DNA of 64,000 nucleotides from Cryobacterium aureum (GTDB lineage: Bacteria; Actinomycetota; Actinomycetes; Actinomycetales; Microbacteriaceae). Every line of letters starts with the position of its first letter. The first letter of the stretch is position 1. Positions 43,410-52,577 of the stretch are shown in pieces. Below the pieces are notes generated by a model. The model was not told where the DNA came from and made no database searches. It saw only the letters and a program-made list of their open reading frames with translations. The position numbers and the translations under genes were made by a program. The stretch spans positions 32,633 through 96,632 of the forward strand of contig NZ_PPTG01000040.1 of assembly GCF_002954245.1 (NCBI RefSeq). The letters run 5' to 3'.

Positions 43410-45518
43410 TTACCGCTTGACCGGTTTTTCAGGTGAAGGAGCGGTCCCGGACGCCCGCTGGTCGGCGTAGTAGTCACGCGCCTCGATCTGGCGTTCACGT
43501 TCGATGCCGCTCGCGATCGTGGCCCGCAGGTGGTCCTGCGAGTAGCCGAACGCGTCGACCAGATCGAGAGCGTGTGGGCGGATGCGCGCAATCAGCCGAT
43601 CGATGTAGGCCGTGACGGCCTGGGCCCGCTGGGCGGAGAGCCGACCGTGGATGAGGTACCAGGCAAGGTTTTTCTCCACCAGGCCGAGCCCGAACAGGTC
43701 GCGCAGCCAGGTGAGCACCTGCTTGGTGCCGGCATCCGTTGTAGCGTCGAGCGCCCGGGTAAACGATTCCCACTGCAGCAATTCGCCGTGGGCGCGTGCT
43801 GCTTCGATGAGCTCGTTCTGGTGCGCGTTGAACAGGTCGGCGGCCTGCTTTTTGGGCAGCTTGGTAGCGCCGCGCAGTTTGCCCGCGACCTCGCCGATCA
43901 TGCTCTCGACCCGGTCAGTGAGCAGCTCGCGCTGCACGTCGGCATCCCGCAGGGCGCCGACGGAACGGGCCGTGGATCCGCGGTCGAAGACGGTCTGCCC
44001 GAGGGTGCGAAGGCCGGTGCCGTGGTAAGCGCGACCGGCGGCGTGCTGCACGACATAGCGGGCGAGGGCGCCGGCATCCGCTGTGGCGAATTTGCGGCTG
44101 TAATCGGTGAGCAGACGTTTAGCAACGAGCTGCAACAGCACGTTGTTGTCGCCCTCGAAGGTCGCGTAGACGTCGAGGTCGGCGCGCAGCCCCACGAGGC
44201 GGTTCTCGGCCATGAAGCCGGCGCCGCCGCAGGCTTCACGCGCCTCCTGAAGGGTGTCGAGTGCGTGCCAGGTCGAGAGCGGCTTGAGCGCGGCGGCGAG
44301 GGTCTCGAGGTCTTGCCGGTCGTCGTCAGTGTCGGTTTTGCCGCTGAACACGTCGTCGAACTTCACCAGAAACTCGTCGTGCGCGAAGGTCTGCGCGTAG
44401 GTCGTGGCGAGGCGCGGAAACAGGCGGCGCTGGTGCCGCTGGTAGTCGAGGATAACCTCTTCGTCGGTGTCACTGCCAGCGGTGAACTGGCGACGCTGGC
44501 TTCCATAAGTGATTGCGATGGTCAGGGCGAGAGCGGATGCCGCTGTGGCGGCCCCGTCGAGCGATACGCGACCCTGCACCAGCGTGCCGAGCATGGTGAA
44601 GAAGCGGCGGCCGGGGCTGCTGATCGGGCTGGAGTAGGTGCCGTCTGCGGCAACATCGCCGTAGCGGTTGAGCAGATTCTCGCGCGGGATGCGCACGTTG
44701 TCGAAGTGCAGTCGGCCGTTATCGATGCCGTTGAGGCCGCCCTTGAGGCCGTCGTCTTCGCCGCCAACACCAGGCAGGAAGTCGCCGTCAGCGCCCCGAA
44801 TGGGCAGGTAGAAGGCGTGCACGCCGTGGTTGACGCCCAAAGTGATGAGTTGAGCGAACAACACGGCGGCGATGCCGTCCTTCGCGGCGTTGCCGAGGTA
44901 GTCCTTCCATGCGGCACGAAACGGGGTATTGATGACGAACTCATTGGTGTCGGCATCGAAGGTTGCAGTGGTCGCGATACTCGCGACGTCGGAGCCGTGC
45001 CCGATCTCGGTCATGGCGAAGGCGCCGGGCACGGAGAGGTCCATGATGCCGGGAAGGTATTTGTCGTGATGCGGCTTGGTGCCGAGGTGCAGCACGGCAG
45101 CACCGAACAGGCCCCACTGCACGCCGCCCTTGATCTGCAGGCTCGGGTCGGCGATAACGAGCTCTTCGAAGCCAGCGATGTTTCCGCCATGGTCGTTTTG
45201 GCCGCCGAGGTGTTTGGGAAAGGCTCGCAGCACGTGGCCGTTGGCGGCGAGTACCTTGAGTTGCTCGAGCACGCGCAGGCGGTGATCGGCCATGGAGAGG
45301 CCCTCGATGCGCTGCATGTCCGGGCGCGCGGTGACCTCACGGGCGGCGAGGCGCACGTCGGCCCAGGTGCCGAGCAGCTGACGTCCGAGTTGTTCGACGT
45401 TGACCGCCGGGGCGGCCTCGTCGCCGATGGATTTGATCGGGCCGGTGTCGAGGCTGACATCGAGGCTGGGGTCGATCGTCGTCGATCGGATGCTGGAGCG
45501 CTGGGCTGTGTCAACCAT
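43410..45518 (-). CDS. Acyl-CoA oxidase/dehydrogenase
   Basis: A 702-aa flavoenzyme of the peroxisomal-type acyl-CoA oxidase group, longer than the roughly 380-residue dehydrogenases. FAMTEIGHGSDVASI is the flavin/substrate segment, GGLNGIDNGRLHFDNVRIPRENLLN the mid-domain strand, and EACGGAGFMAENRL plus TFEGDNNVLLQLVAKRLL form the C-terminal flavin site. The extra C-terminal helical domain is present to residue 700. It acts in fatty-acid or related acyl-CoA beta-oxidation in the cytosol. Stand-alone gene. Confidence 0.93.
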   Translation of the reverse strand: MVDTAQRSSIRSTTIDPSLDVSLDTGPIKSIGDEAAPAVNVEQLGRQLLGTWADVRLAAREVTARPDMQRIEGLSMADHRLRVLEQLKVLAANGHVLRAFPKHLGGQNDHGGNIAGFEELVIADPSLQIKGGVQWGLFGAAVLHLGTKPHHDKYLPGIMDLSVPGAFAMTEIGHGSDVASIATTATFDADTNEFVINTPFRAAWKDYLGNAAKDGIAAVLFAQLITLGVNHGVHAFYLPIRGADGDFLPGVGGEDDGLKGGLNGIDNGRLHFDNVRIPRENLLNRYGDVAADGTYSSPISSPGRRFFTMLGTLVQGRVSLDGAATAASALALTIAITYGSQRRQFTAGSDTDEEVILDYQRHQRRLFPRLATTYAQTFAHDEFLVKFDDVFSGKTDTDDDRQDLETLAAALKPLSTWHALDTLQEAREACGGAGFMAENRLVGLRADLDVYATFEGDNNVLLQLVAKRLLTDYSRKFATADAGALARYVVQHAAGRAYHGTGLRTLGQTVFDRGSTARSVGALRDADVQRELLTDRVESMIGEVAGKLRGATKLPKKQAADLFNAHQNELIEAARAHGELLQWESFTRALDATTDAGTKQVLTWLRDLFGLGLVEKNLAWYLIHGRLSAQRAQAVTAYIDRLIARIRPHALDLVDAFGYSQDHLRATIASGIERERQIEARDYYADQRASGTAPSPEKPVKR

Positions 45519-45633
45519 TGGTGGTCCTAACTGTTCGCGCGAAGTGGTGGTCGCTACGTTAGGGCCGTTTGGGCGCAGTCGCGAAATGCGCGATGCGGGG
45601 CGACAACGATATCTGCCGCGCGCGGCATTCGTT

Positions 45634-45650
45634 TTGTAGGTTCACTACAA
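45634..45650. promoter_or_regulatory. 17-bp dyad upstream of the acyl-CoA oxidase gene
   Basis: TTGTAG-GTTCA-CTACAA lies 116 bases before the start at 45518 in the 182-base gap to recQ. It could be a regulator site for the oxidase gene. The rest of the gap shows nothing clear. Confidence 0.35.
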
Positions 45651-45700
45651 CTCCCGGCCGCTCGAACCTGCTCTCCCCCACAAAGAGCGGGTTGGTCCGA

Positions 45701-47794
45701 TCAGGCGGTGGCGGCGACGACCTCGAGCAGGGCTTCGCCGTACGCCTCAAGCTTCTTGGCGCCAATGCCGGTGATGCCGTCGAGCGCCGCGAGGTTCGTG
45801 GGGCCGGCCGCGGCGACAGCGATGAGGGTCGCGTCGCCGAACACGATGTACGCGGGCACTCCCTGTTCCTTCGACTCGGCCGACCGCCAGACACGCAGCG
45901 CCTCGAACAGGCTCTCCTGGGCGGTACTGAGGTCGGCGGCGGCGACCTTCGCCGCGCTCGGGCTGCGGGCGGCGCTCGAGCGCGCCGGACGGTCGGGTTC
46001 GCGGCGCAACTGCACGTCGCGATGGCCGCCGAGAACCTCCGCCGCGGCATCCGTCAGTACGAGAGTGCCGTATTCGCCGGAGGTGGCGAGCAGGCCCTGG
46101 GCCAGCATCTGGCGCACGATGCCGCGCCAGGCCTGGTCGCTGAGGTCGGCTCCGAGTCCCCAGGTGCTCAGTTCGGTGTGGCGGTACTGGGTGGCTCTGG
46201 GGGTTTCCTTGCCGCGGAGAATGTCGATGAGGTGGCCGGCACCGAACTTCTGGTTGCGTTCGCGGTGCAGCCGCACGATGGTGGAGAGCAATTTTTGGGC
46301 TGGGATGGTGCCGTCCCAGGCTTCCGGCGGTTCGAGGCAGGTGTCGCAGTTGCCGCAGGGTTCGCTGGTTTGGCCGAAGTAGCGCAGCAGGTTGACGCGG
46401 CGGCAGTGCACGGTCTCGCAGAGCGCGAGCATGGCATCGAGGTGGGCAGACAGCTTGCGCCGATGGCCGAGATCGCCCGGCGACTCGTCGATCATGCGGC
46501 GCTGCTGCACGACGTCCTGCAGGCCGTAGGCGAGCCAGGCCGTGGCCGGGGCGCCATCGCGACCGGCGCGGCCGGTCTCCTGATAGTAGCCCTCGACGGA
46601 TTTGGGCAGGTCGATGTGTGCGACGAAGCGCACGTCGGGCTTGTCGATTCCCATGCCGAAGGCGATGGTGGCGACGATGACGACGCCCTCCTCGCGCAGG
46701 AACCGGGACTGGGTGCGAGCCCGCACTCCCGCGTCGAGGCCGGCGTGGTACGGCAGAGCGTTTATGCCGTTCTGGCGCAGGAACTCGGCCGTCTGGTCGA
46801 CGGTCTTGCGGCTGAGCGCGTAGACGATTCCGGCGTCACCGGGCTGCTCGGTCTTCAGGAACGAGAGCAGCTGCTTGCGCACCTCGGACTTGCCGACGAT
46901 GCGGTACTGAATGTTGGGCCGGTCGAAGCTCGCCACGAAGTGCTTGGCATCGCCTAGCTGCAGGCGAGTGGTGATCTCCTGGTGCGTGGCATCCGTCGCG
47001 GTGGCGGTGAGGGCGATGCGCGGCACGTCCGGCCAGCGGTCGGCCAGTTCGCTGAGCGCCAGGTAGTCCGGCCGAAAGTCATGCCCCCACTGCGACACGC
47101 AGTGGGCCTCATCGATGGCGAACAGGGCGATGGTGCCGCGCTCCAGCAGCCGTTTGGTGACCTCGTTGGAGAGTCGCTCGGGGGCGACGTAGAGCAGGTC
47201 GAGGTCGCCGTTCAGGTAGTCGCGCTCGACCTGGCTGCGGGTCTGGGAGTCCTGGCTGGAGTTGAGAAATTCTGCGCGCACGCCCACGGCGGTCAGCGCA
47301 TCGACTTGGTCTTGCATCAGGGCGATCAGCGGCGATACGACGATGCCGGTACCTGCCCGTACGAGAGCCGGGATCTGGTAGCACAGGCTCTTACCGCCGC
47401 CGGTGGGCATGAGCACGACGGCATCTTTGCCGTCGACGACCTGGGCGATGATCTCGGCCTGATCGCCGCGGAACGAGTCGTAGCCGAACACGGTGTGCAG
47501 GGCCTCGGCGGCGGTGGCGAACTTACGGGTTGCGGCGCGAACCGGCGCGGGAGTACGCGTGGCGCTCTGGTTCGAAGCGGATGCGCCACTCGAATACGCA
47601 GCCTGCCGCTCGCCAGCCTGCTGTTCATCGAATTGGCGGTCGAACTCTGGCGGCGGTGCGTCGAAATCGTCTGGCGCGTCGAAATCGCTCGGGCCATCAA
47701 AGTCGCTCGGCGCGTCGAAATCGCTCGGGCCATGACTATCGCGGGGTGGTTGAACGTCATCAGGGCTTCGGGGTTTTTCAGCGTTCCAACTCAC
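45701..47794 (-). CDS. recQ: RecQ-type ATP-dependent DNA helicase
   Basis: About 697 aa from the GTG at 47794 (VSWNAEK, behind GTTGGACAG). Upstream in-frame codons reach into a terminator stem and are not used. The first 60 residues hold Asp/Phe/Pro repeats ([18 protein letters not shown]). Helicase motifs follow: [12 protein letters not shown] (I), [20 protein letters not shown] (II), ALTATAT (III), [13 protein letters not shown] (VI). The RQC zinc site is C-x5-C...CGNCDTC and the C-terminal HRDC domain ends [16 protein letters not shown]. RecQ unwinds DNA in recombination repair. The repeat-bearing N-terminus is unusual. Confidence 0.93.
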   Translation of the reverse strand: MSWNAEKPRSPDDVQPPRDSHGPSDFDAPSDFDGPSDFDAPDDFDAPPPEFDRQFDEQQAGERQAAYSSGASASNQSATRTPAPVRAATRKFATAAEALHTVFGYDSFRGDQAEIIAQVVDGKDAVVLMPTGGGKSLCYQIPALVRAGTGIVVSPLIALMQDQVDALTAVGVRAEFLNSSQDSQTRSQVERDYLNGDLDLLYVAPERLSNEVTKRLLERGTIALFAIDEAHCVSQWGHDFRPDYLALSELADRWPDVPRIALTATATDATHQEITTRLQLGDAKHFVASFDRPNIQYRIVGKSEVRKQLLSFLKTEQPGDAGIVYALSRKTVDQTAEFLRQNGINALPYHAGLDAGVRARTQSRFLREEGVVIVATIAFGMGIDKPDVRFVAHIDLPKSVEGYYQETGRAGRDGAPATAWLAYGLQDVVQQRRMIDESPGDLGHRRKLSAHLDAMLALCETVHCRRVNLLRYFGQTSEPCGNCDTCLEPPEAWDGTIPAQKLLSTIVRLHRERNQKFGAGHLIDILRGKETPRATQYRHTELSTWGLGADLSDQAWRGIVRQMLAQGLLATSGEYGTLVLTDAAAEVLGGHRDVQLRREPDRPARSSAARSPSAAKVAAADLSTAQESLFEALRVWRSAESKEQGVPAYIVFGDATLIAVAAAGPTNLAALDGITGIGAKKLEAYGEALLEVVAATA

Positions 47795-47847
47795 CTGTCC
47801 AACTTTACCCGGGCCCGCTGACACGATCCCCCGCACGCCCATCTCCA

Positions 47848-47908
47848 CGCGAGAGCGGAAAAAACGTTGCTTCACGGTACCGGAAGCAACGTTTTTTCCG
47901 CTTTCGCG
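47848..47908 (-). terminator. Strong terminator between copC and recQ
   Basis: The perfect 19-bp arms GCGGAAAAAACGTTGCTTC (47855-47873) and their complement (47883-47901) flank a 9-base loop; six further pairs and one G-T pair extend the stem to 47848/47908. It lies past the stop of the CopC gene and before recQ. Confidence 0.88.
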
Positions 47909-47923
47909 AGAGGTTTGGGGAAC

Positions 47924-48664
47924 TCAGGGGCGAGGCTTACGGCGCAGGAGGAGCAGCGTCGCGGTGACGGCGAGCAGCACGGCCACCAAGGTTCCACCGA
48001 TCCAGGCGATGGCAGACAGTGAGCTGTCGGCGGCGGTGTTTGCGGGAGGCGAGGTCGCGGAATCCTTCGCGGCAGCATCCGCTTCGGTGCCGCAGTACGG
48101 AGCCGTGGCCGCGCCATCGGCGAGCTTTTGGCCCCCGGCCGGCTGCCAATCGAAGGTGAACTCGTCCGAGATCGAGTGGCCGTCGGTGGAGACCGTCTGC
48201 CAAATCACCGTGTATTCCCCGGCCGCACCGAGCTGCGCCGAGGTTTCGACCGTCGAGCCCGAGACGGTCGCGCAGCCGTCACCGTAGAAGAGCGGTGCGC
48301 TGGTCGGGCCGGTGATCACCATGGCGCTGCCGGAGCCGGTTCCGCCGAGGTCGAGCAGCAGGTCATTGGTGGTGACCGAGAACACGCCGGGCTGCTCGGT
48401 CACTACGGCGCCGGCCGCCGGTGAGGAACCGACTACGTAGTTGTGAGCGGATGCCGGTGCCGCGCCCCACCCCAGCGCTGCCGCAACGACGACGGCCGCG
48501 AACACGGCCCGGGCCGCGCGGAGAGCCGCCGGGCGTCGCCGCTGGACACTCGACAGGTGGCTCGACGGGCCACTCGAAGAAAGAGCCGGCGTTCGGTCAG
48601 TGCTTCCAGCCCTCCTGGGAGCCGCCGCGCCGGCCGCGTTTCGGGGTGTCGTGTTGCCGCGCAT
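47924..48664 (-). CDS. copC: CopC-domain copper-binding protein
   Basis: A 246-aa exported protein from ATG 48664, five bases past the YcnI stop. After a long basic leader the signal segment (VFAAVVVAAALGWGAAPASA) ends just before HNYVVGSSPAAG; a mature N-terminal His is the copper ligand of CopC proteins. The domain continues with ITGPTSAPLFYGDG and the late STDGHSISDEFTF, whose His is a second ligand. A C-terminal membrane helix (IGGTLVAVLLAVTATLLLL) with a basic tail anchors it. It is cotranscribed with the YcnI gene. Confidence 0.9.
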   Translation of the reverse strand: MRGNTTPRNAAGAAAPRRAGSTDRTPALSSSGPSSHLSSVQRRRPAALRAARAVFAAVVVAAALGWGAAPASAHNYVVGSSPAAGAVVTEQPGVFSVTTNDLLLDLGGTGSGSAMVITGPTSAPLFYGDGCATVSGSTVETSAQLGAAGEYTVIWQTVSTDGHSISDEFTFDWQPAGGQKLADGAATAPYCGTEADAAAKDSATSPPANTAADSSLSAIAWIGGTLVAVLLAVTATLLLLRRKPRP

Positions 48665-48668
48665 GACG

Positions 48669-49385
48669 CTAGAGGCTCGTCTTGCGGCGGGCGGTGACGG
48701 CCAGCACGATGCCGACAGCGCCGACGACGAGTCCGCCGGCTCCAAGCACGCGAGCGAGAACGTCGTCGGATGCGGCCGCGGCGGTTGTGGCCGCTGTCTC
48801 GTCGTGGCTGGCGACCGTCGCGATGGTGCCGTGGCCGTGCTCGTCACCGGTTGCGGCGGTGACGGTGATAAACGGCGCGGGGTGGGCCGGTTCGTCCGCC
48901 CCCTCCACGGTGGCTTCGTTCCAATTGGTCTGGCCGACCTCGCAGGTCTGAAGGATGGGGAATTCGAGGTTCTCCCCTTCAGCATTGGCCGGCAGGGCCA
49001 CGCTCAGCGCGAACGTCGTTCGCAGCCCATCGGGGAAGGGGGTATCGGCCGTGTACAGCACCGCCCCGGTACGAGTCGTGATGGTGTTGCCTTCGCCGTC
49101 ATCGATCGGCGTGGCCAGATCAACCGAAGTCTTCGACACGTTCCAGCCAGGGTTCACCGTGGGCGTGACGCTCGCAATACCCTCCGGAACTCCGATGCTG
49201 ATCGCCGTCGTCGACGACGCGTCGCAGCCGTGAGGAAGGGCAAAGGTGAGAACCGTATAGGACCCGGCGGCTGTGGTCGGGGCGTCAACCGAAATGTGCG
49301 CACTCGCGGCGAGTGGGGCGGCGAGGGCGAGCAGCGCGCCGATGGTCAGAGCAGTGCCAACAGAAATGGGGGTCGTGAACTTCAT
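48669..49385 (-). CDS. ycnI: YcnI-family (DUF1775) copper-associated protein
   Basis: A 238-aa exported protein, start ATG 49385 behind AAGGATC. The signal peptide ends at ASA and the mature chain begins HISVDAPTTAAG, with the N-terminal His that binds copper in YcnI domains together with a Trp (NPGWNVSKTS). LPHGCDASSTTAISIGVPEG and GTNWNEATVEG-type segments match the family. A C-terminal membrane helix (GAGGLVVGAVGIVLAVTA) and basic tail anchor it. YcnI genes typically sit with copC/copD, as here. Confidence 0.92.
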   Translation of the reverse strand: MKFTTPISVGTALTIGALLALAAPLAASAHISVDAPTTAAGSYTVLTFALPHGCDASSTTAISIGVPEGIASVTPTVNPGWNVSKTSVDLATPIDDGEGNTITTRTGAVLYTADTPFPDGLRTTFALSVALPANAEGENLEFPILQTCEVGQTNWNEATVEGADEPAHPAPFITVTAATGDEHGHGTIATVASHDETAATTAAAASDDVLARVLGAGGLVVGAVGIVLAVTARRKTSL

Positions 49386-49486
49386 GATTGATCCTTAGCG
49401 TGGTGGCCGGACTAGCCGAACGATGCAGACGAAGCCTCTGCTGGTCGTTCGGCGCGGCGAGGAAAATGGTCTGGTTTGTGCTGTAA

Positions 49487-50113
49487 TTACGCGGCGAGCG
49501 CGCAGACCGGCGGACCACGATGTCTCATCGCCGACAACACCAAAACCAGATCGCGCGGCGACAATACCGGCGCATCGTGACGAATTCGCCGCGGCGCTAC
49601 CACCGGCAGCACTAATTGGGCAGGAACGAACAGCGTGCGGATACCCAGACGAACGTTCTCGACCAGCCTCCAGAACGCACGTTCCGCGTACCGCAGAGCC
49701 AGAATCGTCACGATCGCGGCACCGAAGTGAGCGACCCACATAGCCGTGGAATCGTGGGCCATTGGCGTGGTCGAGCCGAGAACCTTCGGGTCGATCAGCC
49801 CGGGCAGCGCCGCGTGCTGGTGGGTGCCCGATGCGGCAACCGCCTCGGCCCCGAGCACCCCACCCGGCGCTCCGAGCGAGAACAGCCCGTGAAAGATGAC
49901 TTGGCTGATCAAAACGGATGCCGCGCCACGCCAGAAGGACCGAGTGCGACCCGAGAGGGCGACGCAAACCATTCCGGCAAAGGCGAGCGACACGACGACC
50001 GCCAGCAGGCCGGGCGCCGAGTCGCCACCGAGCGTGTGCGAGAGGGCTGCGACAAAGGTCGAGAACACGGCGACGATCCAGCCGCGCGCGAAGCGGGCCC
50101 AGCGTGTCTGCAT
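49487..50113 (-). CDS. Membrane protein of the copper group, function unknown
   Basis: A 208-aa protein with about five membrane helices (for example GLLAVVVSLAFAGMVCVAL, VAHFGAAIVTILALRYAER). A loop near residue 95 contains GTHQHAAL, and MAHDST follows, so His and Met residues are outside the helices. I do not recognise a named family. It lies upstream of ycnI on the same strand with a 101-base gap, so a copper-linked role is inferred from context only. Confidence 0.7.
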   Translation of the reverse strand: MQTRWARFARGWIVAVFSTFVAALSHTLGGDSAPGLLAVVVSLAFAGMVCVALSGRTRSFWRGAASVLISQVIFHGLFSLGAPGGVLGAEAVAASGTHQHAALPGLIDPKVLGSTTPMAHDSTAMWVAHFGAAIVTILALRYAERAFWRLVENVRLGIRTLFVPAQLVLPVVAPRRIRHDAPVLSPRDLVLVLSAMRHRGPPVCALAA

Positions 50114-50161
50114 GTGCCCCTCCTCCAGGTCCCTCCAGAGTAACGGACCGACCCTGCGTTC

Positions 50162-50602
50162 ATGATTCTGATCGACCAGACCCCGGCCGACAGCGGCCTC
50201 GTTCCCCTGGTCATGAACCGTGCCGTCAACGGCGGCATCATGTTCGCGGTCGTCGGGCTCATCGCCCTGCGCGCGCTGCGCCGACGACGCGCGCAGGCTG
50301 CCGTGCCGGTCTTGGTCCCGGCGGCCCCATCAAACGTTGAAGCGGATGCCGTCGACCGCGCGGCGCTTGCAACCGGTGTGAAGCTGGCCGTCGCCTGCGG
50401 CGTGATCGACGTCACCGCGAACTTTCTGTTACTGCTCGGGCTACGCCTCGGTGACCTGAGCGTGGTCAGCGTGCTCACGGCCATGTACCCGGCTGGCACG
50501 ATTCTGCTGGCCGCCGTCGTGCTCAAGGAACGCATCGCGCCGGTGCAGTGGCTCGGCCTCGCCCTCGCCCTCACAGCGGCCGGAATGCTCGCGATCGCCT
50601 GA
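50162..50602 (+). pseudogene. C-terminal half of an EamA-family transporter
   Basis: The 146-codon frame starts at ATG 50162, in what is normally the middle of an EamA (drug/metabolite) transporter: TPADSGLVPLVMNRAVNGGI, then helices including ACGVIDVTANFLLLLGLRLGDLSVVSVLTAMYPAGTILLAAVVLKERIAPVQWLGLALALTAAGML. Full EamA proteins have about 300 residues in two similar halves; the first half is absent and the 48 bases upstream do not encode it. It is probably a truncated gene, although half-size EamA proteins exist. Confidence 0.65.
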
Positions 50603-50622
50603 GGCGCGACCGTGGGCCCCGG

Positions 50623-51396
50623 TCAGGCGCGGCCGGTGAAAGCGGGCTTACGCTTCTCCTGGAAGGCCGCGAAGCCCTCGCGGTAGTCGCCGGTGGCGCA
50701 GAGCCCGGCCTGGGCCGCGGTCTCGTCGCTCAGACTCTGCCACAGCCCGAGGCGTTCGTCACGCAACGATTGCACGAGCGCTTTGCTCGCGAGAAAGGCC
50801 TGCGTTGCACCGGATGCCGCGCGCGTCGCCGCCTGCACGGTCGCCTCGGTCAGTTCTGCGGCCGCAAATACCTGGCTGAACAGTCCGCCGGCGACGGCCT
50901 CTGCCCCGGACATGAGGCGGCCGCTGTAGATCAGGTCGAGGGTTCGGTGCGCACCGAGTCTTTCCACGAACAGGGCGTGCCCGCCGGAGTCGAGCGTGGC
51001 TCCGAGGTTCGCGAACGGCGAGCCGATCTTCGCGGTGTCGGCGACGTAGACGACGTCGGTGGCGATGAGCAGGCCGAGGCCCACGCCGAGGCAGGCGCCG
51101 TGGGCCGCCGCGAAGGTCGGAGCGGGAAATCGGCTCATGCGCTGAAGCAGCGGGGTGACGAGGTCGCCGAGATACCCGAGCACGTCGTCGGTGCGCGGAT
51201 CAACGGCAGAGATATCGCGGCCGGCGCAGAAGGCCCGGCCTTCCCCGCTCAGCACCAGCGCGCGCACGCCGGCCCGCTCGGCCTCCTGGTAGACCGCGTC
51301 GAGTTCGACGATCGCGGCCTCATCGAGGGCGTTGAGCTTGTCGGGCGCGTTCAGCACCACGTGGGCAACGTCACTGTCTATCGAGAGGTCAATCAC
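50623..51396 (-). CDS. Enoyl-CoA hydratase/isomerase (PaaG-like)
   Basis: A 257-aa crotonase-family enzyme. The oxyanion-hole segments are EGRAFCAGRDIS and AAHGACLGVGLGLLIATD. The catalytic position usually Glu is in the region SPFANLGATLDSGGH, where Asp follows Leu, as in PaaG-type isomerases. It lies 29 bases after paaE on the same strand, so it probably serves phenylacetyl-CoA breakdown (ring isomerisation or beta-oxidation). Confidence 0.86.
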   Translation of the reverse strand: MIDLSIDSDVAHVVLNAPDKLNALDEAAIVELDAVYQEAERAGVRALVLSGEGRAFCAGRDISAVDPRTDDVLGYLGDLVTPLLQRMSRFPAPTFAAAHGACLGVGLGLLIATDVVYVADTAKIGSPFANLGATLDSGGHALFVERLGAHRTLDLIYSGRLMSGAEAVAGGLFSQVFAAAELTEATVQAATRAASGATQAFLASKALVQSLRDERLGLWQSLSDETAAQAGLCATGDYREGFAAFQEKRKPAFTGRA

Positions 51397-51425
51397 GGCA
51401 TCCGCTTTCTCGGGTAGTGAACGGG

Positions 51426-52577
51426 TTAAACGTCGTAGTCGACGACGACGGTGTCGGTGGTCGGGTGTGACTGGCAGGTCAGCACATAACCGCGGGCGAG
51501 TTCTTCGGGTTCGAGCGCGTAGTTCTCGGTCATCGTGACATCACCGCTGACCAGTTTGGCGCGGCAGGTTCCGCAGACGCCGCCAGCACAGGCGAACGGC
51601 ACGTCGGGCCGAACCCGCAGGGCGGCGTTCAAGATGCTCTCGTTCGCGTTCACCGGGGTGGTGACCGTGTTGCTCTGGCCGTCGAGGGTGAACTCGATCT
51701 GGAAGGTCTTGTCGCCCTGGCCCATGATGACCGGCCGGCCGCGGTCGCCGCTGGCAGCCGAGGGCTCGCCGGTGGTGAAGAGCTCAAACCGCACGTGCGA
51801 GCGCTCGACGCCGGTGGTCTCCAGGGTGTCGCGGCAGAGCTGCACGAGTTCGAACGGACCGCAGAGGAACCACTCATCGACAGTGGCCGGGCGAAGGATG
51901 GTGTCGAGCATGCGCCGAAACTTCTCTTCGTCGATGCGACCGGAGAGCAGCGACGATGAGCGCTGCTCGCGGGAGAGCACGTGGTACAGCGCGAGGCGGG
52001 CCGGGTAGCGGTCCTTGAGCTCGGCCAGTTCGTCGAGGAACATCACGTCGAGCGCGGTGCGGTTGGTGTAGACGAGGGTGAACATCGAGGTCGGAGACGC
52101 GGCAAGCACGGTGTGCGCGAGGGCCATCAACGGGGTGATTCCCGAGCCGGCGGCGACGCCGACGATGTGCTTGTGATCGAGATCACGCAGGGTCGAGGTG
52201 AAGCTGCCCTGCGGACTCATCACGTCGATCTCGTCGCCGGGGTGCAGTTCGCTGTTGGCCCAGGTGGAGAAGGCACCGCCGAGGTCGCGTTTGATGGCGA
52301 CGCTGATCTGGCCGCCGTCGCTCGCCGCGGGCCGGCAGATCGAGTAGCTGCGGCGCAGCTCCTGGCCGTTGATCGTGGCGCGCAGGGCCAGGTGCTGGCC
52401 GGGCAGGTAGTCGAACGCGCCCTGCAATTTGGGCGGAACGGTGAAGGTGACCTCGACGCTGTCGGCGGTGAGTGCGCGCACTTCGGCCACCGTGAGGGTG
52501 TGAAAGCGTGCGCGGTGTTTGACCGGCGCCAGGGTCGTTGCGCCCTGGTTCGTGGATTCGAGACGTGTTGCAGCCAT
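51426..52577 (-). CDS. paaE: Phenylacetyl-CoA epoxidase reductase subunit PaaE
   Basis: A 383-aa reductase that passes electrons from NADPH to the PaaAC oxygenase. FAD-binding RRSYSICR, NAD-binding GVAAGSGITPLMALAHT, and a C-terminal plant-type 2Fe-2S cluster CAGGVCGTCRAKL plus a later Cys in VLTCQSH are present. The ATG at 52577 shares a base with the paaD stop (TAATG), so the two are coupled. Order paaABCDE is standard. Confidence 0.94.
   Translation of the reverse strand: MAATRLESTNQGATTLAPVKHRARFHTLTVAEVRALTADSVEVTFTVPPKLQGAFDYLPGQHLALRATINGQELRRSYSICRPAASDGGQISVAIKRDLGGAFSTWANSELHPGDEIDVMSPQGSFTSTLRDLDHKHIVGVAAGSGITPLMALAHTVLAASPTSMFTLVYTNRTALDVMFLDELAELKDRYPARLALYHVLSREQRSSSLLSGRIDEEKFRRMLDTILRPATVDEWFLCGPFELVQLCRDTLETTGVERSHVRFELFTTGEPSAASGDRGRPVIMGQGDKTFQIEFTLDGQSNTVTTPVNANESILNAALRVRPDVPFACAGGVCGTCRAKLVSGDVTMTENYALEPEELARGYVLTCQSHPTTDTVVVDYDV

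Noticed and set aside
43530..45530. A 666-codon open frame on the plus strand
   Set aside because: It lies opposite the clearly recognised acyl-CoA oxidase gene; open antisense frames are common in high-GC DNA and its protein matches nothing.
45569..46957. Long plus-strand frame opposite recQ
   Set aside because: The minus strand carries all RecQ motifs; the plus frame is compositional shadow.
47795..47875. Longer N-terminus for RecQ
   Set aside because: The in-frame start at 47875 lies within the terminator stem of the upstream copper gene; the GTG at 47794 has a better ribosome site.
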